Shown: positions 28,501 to 35,960 of the stretch, in pieces
Position numbering within the stretch: position 1 is the stretch's first letter
Layout: every line of letters begins with the position of its first letter
From: Coxiella sp. RIFCSPHIGHO2_12_FULL_42_15
Lineage (GTDB): Bacteria; Pseudomonadota; Gammaproteobacteria; Coxiellales; Coxiellaceae
Assembly (NCBI GenBank): GCA_001797285.1
Contig: MGOZ01000050.1
Location: forward strand, 44,711 to 108,710
Direction of reading: 5' to 3'
DNA length: 64,000 nt
Notes under the pieces: model-generated
What the model was told of the DNA's origin: nothing
Database searches by the model: none
The model's input: the letters and a program-made list of their open reading frames with translations, nothing else
Made by a program: the position numbers and the translations under genes

Positions 28501-31434
28501 TTTTTTGGCAAGCAACTCGCTCTTTTCATGTATATCCAATGGTGGAGCAATAGGCATTTCTTGTGAAGCTTCTTCTTTGAAAAAAGGATTCTCTTCCATT
28601 ATCTCTTGCTCTTCACTGAATTTCGTTTTTTCATATTTTGGATAAGGTCGATTGTAATTAAACCCTTGAAGTTTTATATTTAATCCAGACTTATCTGAAT
28701 GATTACTACTATCCAGTTGATAATCATCCATAATAGAAGAAAAATTCACTGCTATTCCGTATACAGAAAGTTGCGCTAAACATTTCCAAAATGTGGTGAC
28801 ATCATTTTCATTTTTATTGTTTGAATTTACTGCAAGATAATGACGGTCACCTAAAATAGCTTTAACCAGTTTGGTTAGTACATCGCCAGGACCAACCTCA
28901 ATGAATACGTTTCCACCCGCACGATAAATGGATTCAATTTCTTGATGGAATTTTACTGGATGAATAAACTGATTGGAAAATAATTTTTTAATTTCTTCAA
29001 TATCTTCAGGATAAATTTCCCCCGTTGTATTAGAATAAATAGGAATTTTAGGTTGCCTTAAATTCATTTCCATCACATATTTTCTAAAATGATCTGAACT
29101 TTCTTTAATTAAGTGACTGTGAAAAGCATTTGAAGTTTTAAGCCTCACGAATGAGATATTATTTTCTGTGAGAAGTTGTTCTAGTTTTTTGATATGTTCA
29201 ATTTCACCTGAAAATACGATTTGCATTGGGCCATTATAATTCGCAATGACTAATGGAATATTCCAAGCTTTAAATTTGTTAATGATATCATCAGCAGGAT
29301 GTATCACAGCTGTCATTGCTCCTTGCTTTTTCATATCCATGCCCATTGCTTTTCCGCGAAAATAAGAAAGCTTTTGTAATGAGTCAATATCTTCGATAAT
29401 GCCTGCGGCATATAACGCTATTGTTTCTCCAAAGCTATGTCCCGCAGTCACATTAGGGTAAATTCCGAATTTTTCAAAAAGCTTTAATTGTGCTACACAG
29501 GCGGTGGACAGTGCAACTTGAGCAAAATGTGATTGTTGTAGCTGATGTTCAAGGGCCATTTTTTTTTCATTTGAAAATTCGGCGATCGGAAAAACAACCT
29601 GATCTATTGTTGGATTTAATGGAAGATGAGTTGCCTGTTGCCACACATCGTGGTAAATAGAAAAATGTGCCGCCAAAGTTGAACCCATATACAAGTATTG
29701 GCTACCTTGCCCCGGGAAAAGAAAAACAATTTTTTCATAAGTTTTATTTGAGCAGTAAATATTTTCCAAGGAAAAATTATCCGATTTTTTCAAATGATCA
29801 AAAGCCAATTTAATTTTTTTCAAAAAATCATTAGAATCAGAAGAAACAATAGATAATCGTAGTGGTGATTTTGCATTAAATTTTTGTTGAGACTCTAATA
29901 TTAAAGGTAACCATTCACGATCACTCATTTCACGATTTAATATCGATTTTATTTTTTCAATCATCTCCTCTCTTTTTTCAGAACCTAACAAATAAACTTC
30001 ACTTGAAAATGCGCGGTATCTTTTAGCGGCATTTTTCCCGGTATATTCTTGCAAGGTAATATGATAATTACTTCCACCAAATCCAAAAGAGCTAATACCA
30101 ACTCGCCTCGGAATATCCGTATGAGTTAACCATGGTCTAAGTTTTGTGTTAATGTAGAAGGAAGTATTTTCATCAATTTTTGGGTTTGGCGAATCTACTT
30201 TAATACTAGCAGGAAGTACTTTGTTGATCATCGCCATAATCGTTTTAAAAATAGATACTGCTCCGGAGGCACTTTTTGTATGACCTACTTGTGATTTAAT
30301 TGATCCTATTGGTATTTTGCTTTTTACTATGCTCGAGCTCAAAGCGGATTTGAGCCCTTCTATTTCTACCACATCACCTGTTTTTGTCGCTGTTCCATGC
30401 GCTTCAAATAATCCAATGGTTTCGATTGAATAATCAGCAGCAGCGTATGCTCTTTCAATAGCAAGTTTTTGTCCGAGAGAAGTGGGCGCATAAATGCTTT
30501 TTGATCGCCCATCGGATGATGAACCAATACCGTGAATGACCGCATAAATTTTATTGTTATCTTTTTCTGCATCTTCCAATCGCTTCATCATATAAAGGCA
30601 AATAGCCTCTCCCAACATGGTACCATCTGCCTTATCGGAAAAAGGTCGGCATTCTCCGCTAAAGGACAAAGCACCCGTCCGCGTGAAGCACATCACCATC
30701 AGAATGTCGTTTAATAAATCGACACCACCGGTAATGCACAAATTCGAACGACCTAATTGCAGTTCATCAACGGCCATAGAAATAGCCGCTAAACTTCCTG
30801 CGCAAGCAGCGTCTACGGTACAATTTGTCCCCCGCATGTTAAAGCGATTACAAACCCGACCAGCCACAACATTACTTAATAAACCAGGAAATGTGTTTTC
30901 TGTCCAAGGGGTATATTGCTCAGATATTTTATTAGAAATTTTTTCTATATCTTCCTTGGAAAAACCAAGTGCCATTAGTGCTTCTCGTTGATGAGGTTTC
31001 TGTAATCTTCCTGCCATTTGCGCTAATAGATTAAGTACACTGGTTCCAATGATAACACTTGTATTTTCAAAATTATTTTCTTTCCAATTTTCACCAAAGG
31101 TATCCATTAAGAGCTGCTTTACAGCAACAAGAGTCAAAAGCTGGGCGGTATCTGTTGTTTGAATAGTTTGAGGAGGAATACCGAATTCTACAGGATTAAA
31201 ATTAATTTCCGGTATAAACGCCATTTTTTTTATATACGTTTTTTCTTCTTCCGTCATGTTCGTGGAAAAATAATCATCACGCAACCAATGTGTATTGACA
31301 TTAGGAACGTCTTTCATAAAATCTTTCCCTGTCAATAACTGGCGCCAAAAACTCTCCGGCCCTTCTGAATCTGGAAAAATCCCGCCAATGCCAATAATTG
31401 CTATAGGAACAAACCGTTGCTTATGATATCCCAT
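25546..31434 (-). CDS. PfaA-like multidomain synthase: KS-AT-ACP-ACP-KR-DH
   Basis: A 1962-residue iterative synthase. Domains: ketosynthase at about 8-460 (DAACAGS Cys211, EAHGTATK His346, KSQVGH His385); acyltransferase at about 565-890 (FPGQGSQ, GHSFGE Ser667, AFHS His772); two carrier domains with LGIDSIKR (Ser1035 and Ser1154); ketoreductase at about 1415-1700 (TGGARGIT, SS at 1597-1598, YAMAN Tyr1611); and a C-terminal PS-DH-like dehydratase (His1723 in DHIIKDQPVLP, with Asp for the usual Gly; DQTLMDGGLQ, Asp1877). The KS begins like PfaA (FIPEINFNPVEFGIPP). ATG 31434 has AGGTGA upstream; a TTG at 31500 was rejected. It is the first gene of the operon and visibly AT-richer than the TCA genes. 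No phosphopantetheinyl transferase is nearby. The product is unknown. Confidence 0.92.
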   Translation of the reverse strand: MGYHKQRFVPIAIIGIGGIFPDSEGPESFWRQLLTGKDFMKDVPNVNTHWLRDDYFSTNMTEEEKTYIKKMAFIPEINFNPVEFGIPPQTIQTTDTAQLLTLVAVKQLLMDTFGENWKENNFENTSVIIGTSVLNLLAQMAGRLQKPHQREALMALGFSKEDIEKISNKISEQYTPWTENTFPGLLSNVVAGRVCNRFNMRGTNCTVDAACAGSLAAISMAVDELQLGRSNLCITGGVDLLNDILMVMCFTRTGALSFSGECRPFSDKADGTMLGEAICLYMMKRLEDAEKDNNKIYAVIHGIGSSSDGRSKSIYAPTSLGQKLAIERAYAAADYSIETIGLFEAHGTATKTGDVVEIEGLKSALSSSIVKSKIPIGSIKSQVGHTKSASGAVSIFKTIMAMINKVLPASIKVDSPNPKIDENTSFYINTKLRPWLTHTDIPRRVGISSFGFGGSNYHITLQEYTGKNAAKRYRAFSSEVYLLGSEKREEMIEKIKSILNREMSDREWLPLILESQQKFNAKSPLRLSIVSSDSNDFLKKIKLAFDHLKKSDNFSLENIYCSNKTYEKIVFLFPGQGSQYLYMGSTLAAHFSIYHDVWQQATHLPLNPTIDQVVFPIAEFSNEKKMALEHQLQQSHFAQVALSTACVAQLKLFEKFGIYPNVTAGHSFGETIALYAAGIIEDIDSLQKLSYFRGKAMGMDMKKQGAMTAVIHPADDIINKFKAWNIPLVIANYNGPMQIVFSGEIEHIKKLEQLLTENNISFVRLKTSNAFHSHLIKESSDHFRKYVMEMNLRQPKIPIYSNTTGEIYPEDIEEIKKLFSNQFIHPVKFHQEIESIYRAGGNVFIEVGPGDVLTKLVKAILGDRHYLAVNSNNKNENDVTTFWKCLAQLSVYGIAVNFSSIMDDYQLDSSNHSDKSGLNIKLQGFNYNRPYPKYEKTKFSEEQEIMEENPFFKEEASQEMPIAPPLDIHEKSELLAKKEKFIPTEIRHTDYLDTKNTPSTKLTNAMLNIVADKTGYPVDSLKMDMALEEDLGIDSIKRVEILATLQNQIAHLPKLDPVELSSLLTLQEIANYIQKKLTIESTPSVEEKIDSPVESLPMEPSAISTDHVALPKKDHVDIESLTKEILDIVSDKTGYPVDSLKMDMALEEDLGIDSIKRVEILATLQNQIAHLPKLDPVELSSLLTLQEIANYIQKKTMSNEHHTNNIPIKPISENVGHYEVGIIHCPIPNKITPHLNEKKLEIVGNNKNIGEILCQMLNKSGIQSSQVEEPSGFENILDLSLLNEFSSIEEAITENQKTFLRAKKASTFFSNKKMTYIIVESLDGQFGMSGKIDEKRVWASGSSGLIKTAAQEWESAYVKIIDIEMKDQAPSSIAEILHRELLFGGDFYQEIGLSHHQRVTTICKKAEFHGTESTIQSSDVIVVTGGARGITASCLTSLCQRSKPILILLGRTPLTDESYDLFSNESEEAIKKKLIAQHIQSKIPIDPKKINKQAKEIYCALDVKMTIKKLTDLGVKVAYFPVNIQESESVKSTFSKIHQQFGPIHGLIHGAGVIEDKLIENKTVEGFQRVFNTKVKGLYFLLEEIKNDPIKIIFLFSSISARMGNRGQSDYAMANEVMNKVAQYENRRRQGNCLVKSINWWPWQSGMVTPELAIRFKERGIEPIALLDGVNAFVSEINGCYGKSVEMVIGYSNLQEKIMEDNCIADKTEFSLSPEKDLYLFDHIIKDQPVLPMVSVLEWFYEVLTKKYRAEEIRLNLINVKKSIILNKFDKKVIFFVEHDSSNQSLTLSDSNNTVFYTAKYEIVKELIPLLVSLDKTKLKEPPISIEKIYNERIIFHGTSFHSIVSLDQMSEHGIIGTLRKNEDIPGKIRLFSKILDQTLMDGGLQLAAIWIGIFLGKKGAPMSIEQFAYLSLPVIDHRGVTCTLSAEIANDMHCNFNVEFSVDGTQIAYIKKLSVICYERL
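27851..28400 (-). repeat. Near-identical tandem carrier-protein modules
   Basis: Two stretches of about 195 bp, 27851-28045 and 28206-28400, differ at only a few positions and encode the two ACP domains. The linker between them is not repeated. The near identity, including silent sites, points to a recent duplication or ongoing gene conversion, as is common for PUFA-synthase ACP arrays. Confidence 0.9.
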
Positions 31435-31523
31435 ATTCTCACCTGCCTCACGCCGATGACTGACTTCTATGAATCGCCAGTAATTTGTTGATTTATGCAA
31501 CCTATAAAAACATCACCGATGGT

Positions 31524-31568
31524 AAGTATAGTATAAAAAATCCTGTGTATTTTATTTATACTATACTT
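31524..31568. promoter_or_regulatory. 14-bp inverted repeat in divergent promoter region
   Basis: AAGTATAGTATAAA (31524-31537) and TTTATACTATACTT (31555-31568) are perfect inverted copies separated by 17 bp. Each arm contains TATACT-like -10 hexamers reading outward and inward. It sits between the pfa-like operon and the divergent sensor-like gene. It may be a shared operator or a symmetrical pair of -10 boxes, or both. Confidence 0.5.
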
Positions 31569-31617
31569 TTCACGATGATGCATGGGTTGGATGATAACTT
31601 GCAGAAAGGGGATGGTG

Positions 31618-31680
31618 ATGAGTTTCTTATTTATGAGGTGTCGTCAAAATGCAAGAAATAGTCAAATGGCCGATCTATGA
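31618..31680 (+). CDS. Possible 20-residue leader peptide upstream of the sensor-like gene
   Basis: ATG 31618 has AAGGGG 6 nt upstream, a far better ribosome site than the following gene has. The frame (MSFLFMRC...QMADL) ends in TGA at 31678-31680, overlapping the next ATG (31677) as ATGA. The long gene may therefore be translated by coupling to this leader. There is no homology to judge by, and it could be chance. Confidence 0.35.
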   Translation: MSFLFMRCRQNARNSQMADL

Positions 31681-33095
31681 GAAATATGTCGAAATCAATA
31701 AAATTATTTTCCTTATTAACTGATGAAAATCATTTATGGTTTCTTGAATCTTCTTCTGTGAAATATTTCAAAAATCATGAGTTAGTTTTTTCGCCAATAG
31801 AGAGCAGGGAATTACATATTTTGATTCGTGGTCATGCATGCTATAAGGTATATGAAAAAAAATCTATTTTATACAAAAACATAATAAAGCCAGGGTACGT
31901 AGTTGGAATTGATGAGTTTCTTGGAGTTAAAGATCGAAAGGGTTATATCGAATGTCGTGATGACGTTGTCACATTATCGATACCCTATGAAAAAATAGAA
32001 GAAAAAATACAAAAAGATAAAGATTTTGCTTTTGATTTTTATAAGGCTATTTCCATTTTAATCGCTGAGCAATCTACTGTAGAAAAAAGCCATTCCATTT
32101 CATTGAATAAAAAATTAAATGAATCAAAAACGTCCATTTTCTTGGAGTTTGATAAATATCTTTCAGATTTTTCTTCTAAGATTCTATCTATGCATAAAGC
32201 TTTTAACAATAAATATTCAGGTCATGATTATTATCATCGAGAATACCAGGAGTGTTATCAATCATTAGCTGCTTTATCGAATTTTTGTGATAAACATATC
32301 GACAATGCTTCAAGAAAAATATTTTCTTATGAGCCGTCCTTGCATGAATATATTTCTGCAAAATTACTGCCCTATTTTTTATTATCCGACTGCGCATCAC
32401 TATGCTTATCAAGTATGAAGTATCCAGCCGATCTTTTTAATCTCTATAAAAAAATCCATAACAACAAACCTTCTGGATATGGAATTGTAGGAAAAATGAT
32501 TGATGATTTTTTTCTTCATACGCATACTTGTCGACTGGTTCGACTACGCTCAAAAATTTATGCTGGTTTGTTACAAACAAAAATAAAAGAGGATGAAAAG
32601 AAAAACATCGCTCTTGTCTCATCATTTCCACCCATCGAAATATCGCTCGTTACATCAAGATTAAAAAATCAATCTCAATACTATATGACTCAATACATTG
32701 AAAAAAAACTTCTATCTATCGCAAAAGAATATGAATTTGACGTCACATTATCGAATCTTTTACCAAGGAATATGTTGAGAAATATTGCTGTGAAATGTGA
32801 CCTTATTGTGGTTCCAGAAGAAGCCAACTATCTAGATTCTTTTCATTTTATTGAGTTGTTGAATGAATGTTATGACGCCCTTGATATCAATGGAGAACTT
32901 TTAATAGGTATTTATCAAAAAAATAAAAAGAATATGTTCTTTATTGATTTAATTTTAGAGTGGGAAATTCATTACTATTCTAAAATTGAAATATTAGACA
33001 ATATCGCTAAATCAAAATTTTCAACATCAAAATGTACTTTTTTTTCTAATCAGAATCGATATTTATTTGTTAATTTAATAAAAGAGGTTGGTTAA
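31677..33095 (+). CDS. Cyclic-nucleotide-binding-like protein with degenerate methyltransferase-like region
   Basis: A 472-residue protein divergent from the pfa-like operon. Residues about 10-125 look like a Crp-type cNMP-binding beta-barrel (LFSLLTDENHLWFLESS, then ILIRGHACYKVYEK). No helix-turn-helix follows. Residues about 160-470 recall proteins annotated as 3-hydroxypalmitate methyl ester biosynthesis proteins: a helical part with GYGIVGKMIDDFFL, then a Rossmann-like part. At the place of the glycine-rich SAM motif it reads IALVSSFPPIEI (311-322), lacking the glycines, so methyl transfer is doubtful. ATG 31677 lacks its own ribosome site. A sensor or regulator of the lipid synthase is an inference from position; family assignment was by eye and moderate. 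Confidence 0.6.
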   Translation: MRNMSKSIKLFSLLTDENHLWFLESSSVKYFKNHELVFSPIESRELHILIRGHACYKVYEKKSILYKNIIKPGYVVGIDEFLGVKDRKGYIECRDDVVTLSIPYEKIEEKIQKDKDFAFDFYKAISILIAEQSTVEKSHSISLNKKLNESKTSIFLEFDKYLSDFSSKILSMHKAFNNKYSGHDYYHREYQECYQSLAALSNFCDKHIDNASRKIFSYEPSLHEYISAKLLPYFLLSDCASLCLSSMKYPADLFNLYKKIHNNKPSGYGIVGKMIDDFFLHTHTCRLVRLRSKIYAGLLQTKIKEDEKKNIALVSSFPPIEISLVTSRLKNQSQYYMTQYIEKKLLSIAKEYEFDVTLSNLLPRNMLRNIAVKCDLIVVPEEANYLDSFHFIELLNECYDALDINGELLIGIYQKNKKNMFFIDLILEWEIHYYSKIEILDNIAKSKFSTSKCTFFSNQNRYLFVNLIKEVG

Positions 33096-33171
33096 CCTGG
33101 ATATTTCATGTTGCTTTTTGAGGATGGCGGCACACCGACCCTCGCCGTTCGATATGAAATATCCGGGTTAA
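33092..33171. repeat. Repeat family C, full copy overlapping a stop codon
   Basis: An 80-bp imperfect palindrome from TTAACCTGGATATTTCAT to ATGAAATATCCGGGTTAA, with GCGGCACACCGACCCTCGCC in the loop region. The TAA stop of the preceding gene lies inside its left arm. Relatives are at 45656-45727 (inverted), 55165-55365 (interrupted), 44006-44028 and 5399-5451 (fragments). Confidence 0.8.
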
Positions 33172-33173
33172 TG

Positions 33174-33251
33174 GAAGCCACCATATGCGAAATCGCACGT
33201 ACGGTGGTGTGAGAAAAGGCGGGGATCGCGCGAGGTCCCTTCTGCTCGATT
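33174..33251 (+). ncRNA. Group II intron 3' remnant (domains V and VI)
   Basis: The 30-nt hairpin at 33178-33207 (CCACC... paired with ...GGTGG, upper stem TGCG/CGCA, then a 2-nt CG bulge and GTACGG) has the shape and conserved text of group II intron domain V (ATGCGAAATCGCACGTACGG). It is followed by a domain-VI-like stem and TGCTCGATT, like the usual CTACTCGAT intron end. No reverse-transcriptase frame or other intron domain lies upstream, since family C and the sensor-like gene are there. This is a truncated tail. No further feature was seen up to the stop of the next gene (33292). Confidence 0.55.
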
Positions 33252-33291
33252 CGCAAGCTGACTTGTTGTCAATGCGTCAGTCCTATCTGCC

Positions 33292-34617
33292 TCATCTCAT
33301 AGGGGAAGGCGAGACATGCGCGTCGGAGTCAGAATGCTCTGGTGGCTCTTTTTTAGATGAGTAAGGTCGTCCCTCCACTGCCGATCGTGCTTTTTCGTAC
33401 TCTTTTGGGTACTTTTTCTCAATTTCAGCCAATAATTTTTTTGATTCCTGGTCAAATACCCCTTTTTGTCCGGGTTTCGAAGCAAGGGTCATCAACGCTC
33501 TAATCTCATCACTCATCAGCTTAGAATTAGAATCAGAGTCTTCTTTCTTTTTCTCAAACTGCTGAGCGCATTGTTCTAGTATTTGGATCACCTCTATTCG
33601 CTCTTCGATTTGCTTCTGAACTTCTTCGTCTTCTTTCTTTTTTTCGTGGTACGTTTCAAGTGAAGCATTTGTCGGTTTTTTGGGGGCTCTCCAAAAATTT
33701 AGGCCAGACGTCTTATGAGGGGCAATAGGGGTAGCGAACTCTTTTTCCATAGCCTTAGCTTGTTTTTGGAACGACGTTATTTGCTCTGGTGTCAGTAAGG
33801 ATTTGCTCAAGCCATGCCGAGCTGGGGGCTCGTGGATATAGTTAATTGTCTCTAATATTCCCTGTTTTAGGCAAAATTCGATCGCTTCTTTTAACGTAAC
33901 ACCGTCGGGTAGTTTATCCTCATTGAGCTGGGCGCGTAGATGTTCTTCAGGGAATTTAATACGATCAATTTCTTCAAACAAATCCCTTAACCTTCTATCG
34001 GGATATACTGCAACAAAGCGTTCCAGAACGATTTGGCAAAAAGCAAAAACATTTTCTTTTTCCAGATTAGGCATAAAACTAGCACCTTTCATGCCAAGGG
34101 TTTTTGCATTTTCAATATAGATCTCATAGTCGTCTATTAGAGTAAAATCACTTTTTTCTTTTTCTGGGTAGATAACACAAACAGCTTGCAAGAGCTCATT
34201 TTTACCCTCAAATTCCTTTCCCTCGGCTAAAAAAAGCTTTGCTTTTTTAACAATTTCATCGCCATCCTTTTGTTTTAAAATTAGTCGTTTTTCCTCTTCT
34301 CCAAAAATCTTACTGAATACTTCATACATAGCAGGCTTTGCTCCATTTTGCAATTTGTCGTCGTAATACATCCTCTGAGAGAAAGGTAATATTTTGCTTT
34401 CTAACCGCTGATTTAACACAAGAAGCGACCCGATCATGGCCCATGAAAAAAAAGTAGCGCTATTGTACATTTCTTCTGGCTTAGGATCCTGCAACAACAA
34501 ACCCGTTTCTTGGGCGGTGAATGTTTTCTTTTTCGAGTCGGGATTGAAATCGACGGCCAACGAAAATGTAAAATCAAAATCAACGAGTATTGTACTATGA
34601 TAATTGTTCGGACGCAT
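33292..34617 (-). CDS. Orphan protein with HAD-like motifs and acidic/lysine-rich C-terminus
   Basis: A 441-residue protein, not recognised as a named family. The N-terminus ILVDFDFTFS (Asp13, Asp15) resembles HAD motif I, and IDDYEIYIENAKTLGM (161-176) resembles the HAD motif IV region, so a HAD-like fold with a long cap is possible. From about residue 280 it is rich in Lys and Glu with predicted coiled coil (EKKKEDEEVQKQIEERIE). The tail is polar and Ser/Glu-rich (EPPEHSDSDAHVSPSP), a composition seen in type IV secreted effectors of Legionellales; effector status is inference. GAGGTG precedes ATG 34617. It lies alone between repeats and a divergent deacetylase. Confidence 0.6.
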   Translation of the reverse strand: MRPNNYHSTILVDFDFTFSLAVDFNPDSKKKTFTAQETGLLLQDPKPEEMYNSATFFSWAMIGSLLVLNQRLESKILPFSQRMYYDDKLQNGAKPAMYEVFSKIFGEEEKRLILKQKDGDEIVKKAKLFLAEGKEFEGKNELLQAVCVIYPEKEKSDFTLIDDYEIYIENAKTLGMKGASFMPNLEKENVFAFCQIVLERFVAVYPDRRLRDLFEEIDRIKFPEEHLRAQLNEDKLPDGVTLKEAIEFCLKQGILETINYIHEPPARHGLSKSLLTPEQITSFQKQAKAMEKEFATPIAPHKTSGLNFWRAPKKPTNASLETYHEKKKEDEEVQKQIEERIEVIQILEQCAQQFEKKKEDSDSNSKLMSDEIRALMTLASKPGQKGVFDQESKKLLAEIEKKYPKEYEKARSAVEGRPYSSKKEPPEHSDSDAHVSPSPMR

Positions 34618-34828
34618 TTTACACCTCGGTATGGGTATAACATCCTTGAATTGAGTTTTTTAACATCCGGTGTGGTGGGTTCAAGTAAAAAAACGATACA
34701 ATAAACTGAATTTTACCCAATTAAAGTTAAGATAATATTAAATAGATTTTTTTTGATCTTGTTTTTGCTGCTGTTGGATCAGCTCATTCGAGTATTTATT
34801 GTAACTGATTGATTTGTGTCACTTCCCG

Positions 34829-34854
34829 TTGACGGCGACGCGCTATGGTATAAT
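34829..34854 (+). promoter_or_regulatory. Promoter of the deacetylase gene
   Basis: TATAAT at 34849-34854 is directly preceded by TGG (34846-34848), a perfect extended -10. TTGACG at 34829-34834 is a good -35 hexamer but only 14 bp away, so the extended -10 probably carries recognition. The rest of the gap from 34618 holds AT-rich sequence with no other recognisable feature. Confidence 0.55.
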
Positions 34855-34930
34855 GTGGCGTTAGTTGTGAATGTTACCCAGAATTTTTTTGTGATAGCAT
34901 GGAATGATTCATGGTCCAGGGAGAAAGAGT

Positions 34931-35590
34931 ATGTTGTTGAAATGGATTTTTTCCGTTGTATTTTGCTTGTTGTTTTTTATTGGTCGTGCCTGGGGCACCC
35001 TTCCTGCTCAGATTATGACTCACCCGCTTCCGAATACGGTCACGTTAACGTTTGATGATGGTCCGAGTCCCATTGATACCCCCCACGTATTGGATATTTT
35101 AAATCGCTATCACATTCATGCGGTATTTTTCGTTATGGCGGGACTTGCAAAACGGTATCCGGACATGTTGAAAAAAATCATCGCAAACGGCAATGTGGTG
35201 GCGAGCCATACGATTTGGCATCCTAAATTGACAACATTGTCTCCTGTAAAATTGCAGCATGAAATTCGCGAATCGAAAGACATTATTGCCACCATTTTGG
35301 GTCAGCCCCCCCTTTGCTTGCGTCCGCCATTTTTAATGACGAATGCTAATGTGAAGCGTGTTATTAATGAAAATGGGATGGCACAGGTTATGGGTTTCAT
35401 CACCGAAGATTATAAATCAATGGGGGTGCAACGCTTGATCGACCATGTTCTAAAAACGGTTCGACCGGGTATGATTCTTATTTTTCATGATGGCTCGAAT
35501 CATCGAGCACAAACGGTGGCTGCGTTGCCGGCGATTATTGAAGGCATCAAAAAGAAGGGCCTTGGTTTTAGTTTAATTTGTGCATCATGA
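34931..35590 (+). CDS. Exported polysaccharide deacetylase (NodB-type)
   Basis: A 219-residue carbohydrate esterase family 4 protein. A signal peptide or anchor (MLLKWIFSVVFCLLFFIGRAWG) is followed by the NodB domain: TFDDGP with the catalytic and metal Asp pair, SHTIWHP with the metal His pair, RPPFLMTN, and a C-terminal LIFHDG with the active His. It should remove acetyl groups from peptidoglycan or another polysaccharide in the periplasm. ATG 34931 is chosen because AGGGAG precedes it and the signal peptide begins there; the in-frame ATG at 34904 is less likely. Confidence 0.9.
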   Translation: MLLKWIFSVVFCLLFFIGRAWGTLPAQIMTHPLPNTVTLTFDDGPSPIDTPHVLDILNRYHIHAVFFVMAGLAKRYPDMLKKIIANGNVVASHTIWHPKLTTLSPVKLQHEIRESKDIIATILGQPPLCLRPPFLMTNANVKRVINENGMAQVMGFITEDYKSMGVQRLIDHVLKTVRPGMILIFHDGSNHRAQTVAALPAIIEGIKKKGLGFSLICAS

Positions 35591-35671
35591 CCCATGACGC
35601 GTGAAATTTTATTGTGATTCCCACCATTTTGGTATATTTTGTCCGCTCCGACTGCTTGGAGGATTTCTCGT

Positions 35672-35932
35672 TTGCATCTGTGGGCTTTTTATATGTGTGG
35701 CACGGTGAGTGTCGTCGTTTTTTTTGCTTTCATGGGGGCATTGATACGACGGCTTTGTTCTTCAACGACGCAAGAGAAATCATCAGGTCTTGAAATTTTA
35801 TGGACGGTGGTGCCTTTCATTTTTTTGGTGTTAATGGCAATCCCAGCCGCCCAGTTATTGTTTAAAAACCGATCCATCCAAACGAATGACTCACCTATTG
35901 AAGCCCAGTTTCCGTTGAATCCGCCGTGTTAG
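35672..35932 (+). pseudogene. Truncated cytochrome c oxidase subunit II (membrane part only)
   Basis: The 86 residues comprise two transmembrane helices with the subunit II signature LEILWTVVPFIFLVLMAIPA. The frame stops before the copper A domain, and no CuA ligand pattern appears in the 28 bp before ctaA. GGAGGA (35658-35663) precedes TTG 35672 at 8 nt, so the stub may still be translated. Subunits I and III are absent here, so it is read as a relic of a ctaC-ctaD-type operon of which ctaA and cyoE remain. A small functional membrane protein cannot be excluded. Confidence 0.7.
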
Positions 35933-35960
35933 TCGTTAGTGACCGTTAAAGAGAGGAGTG

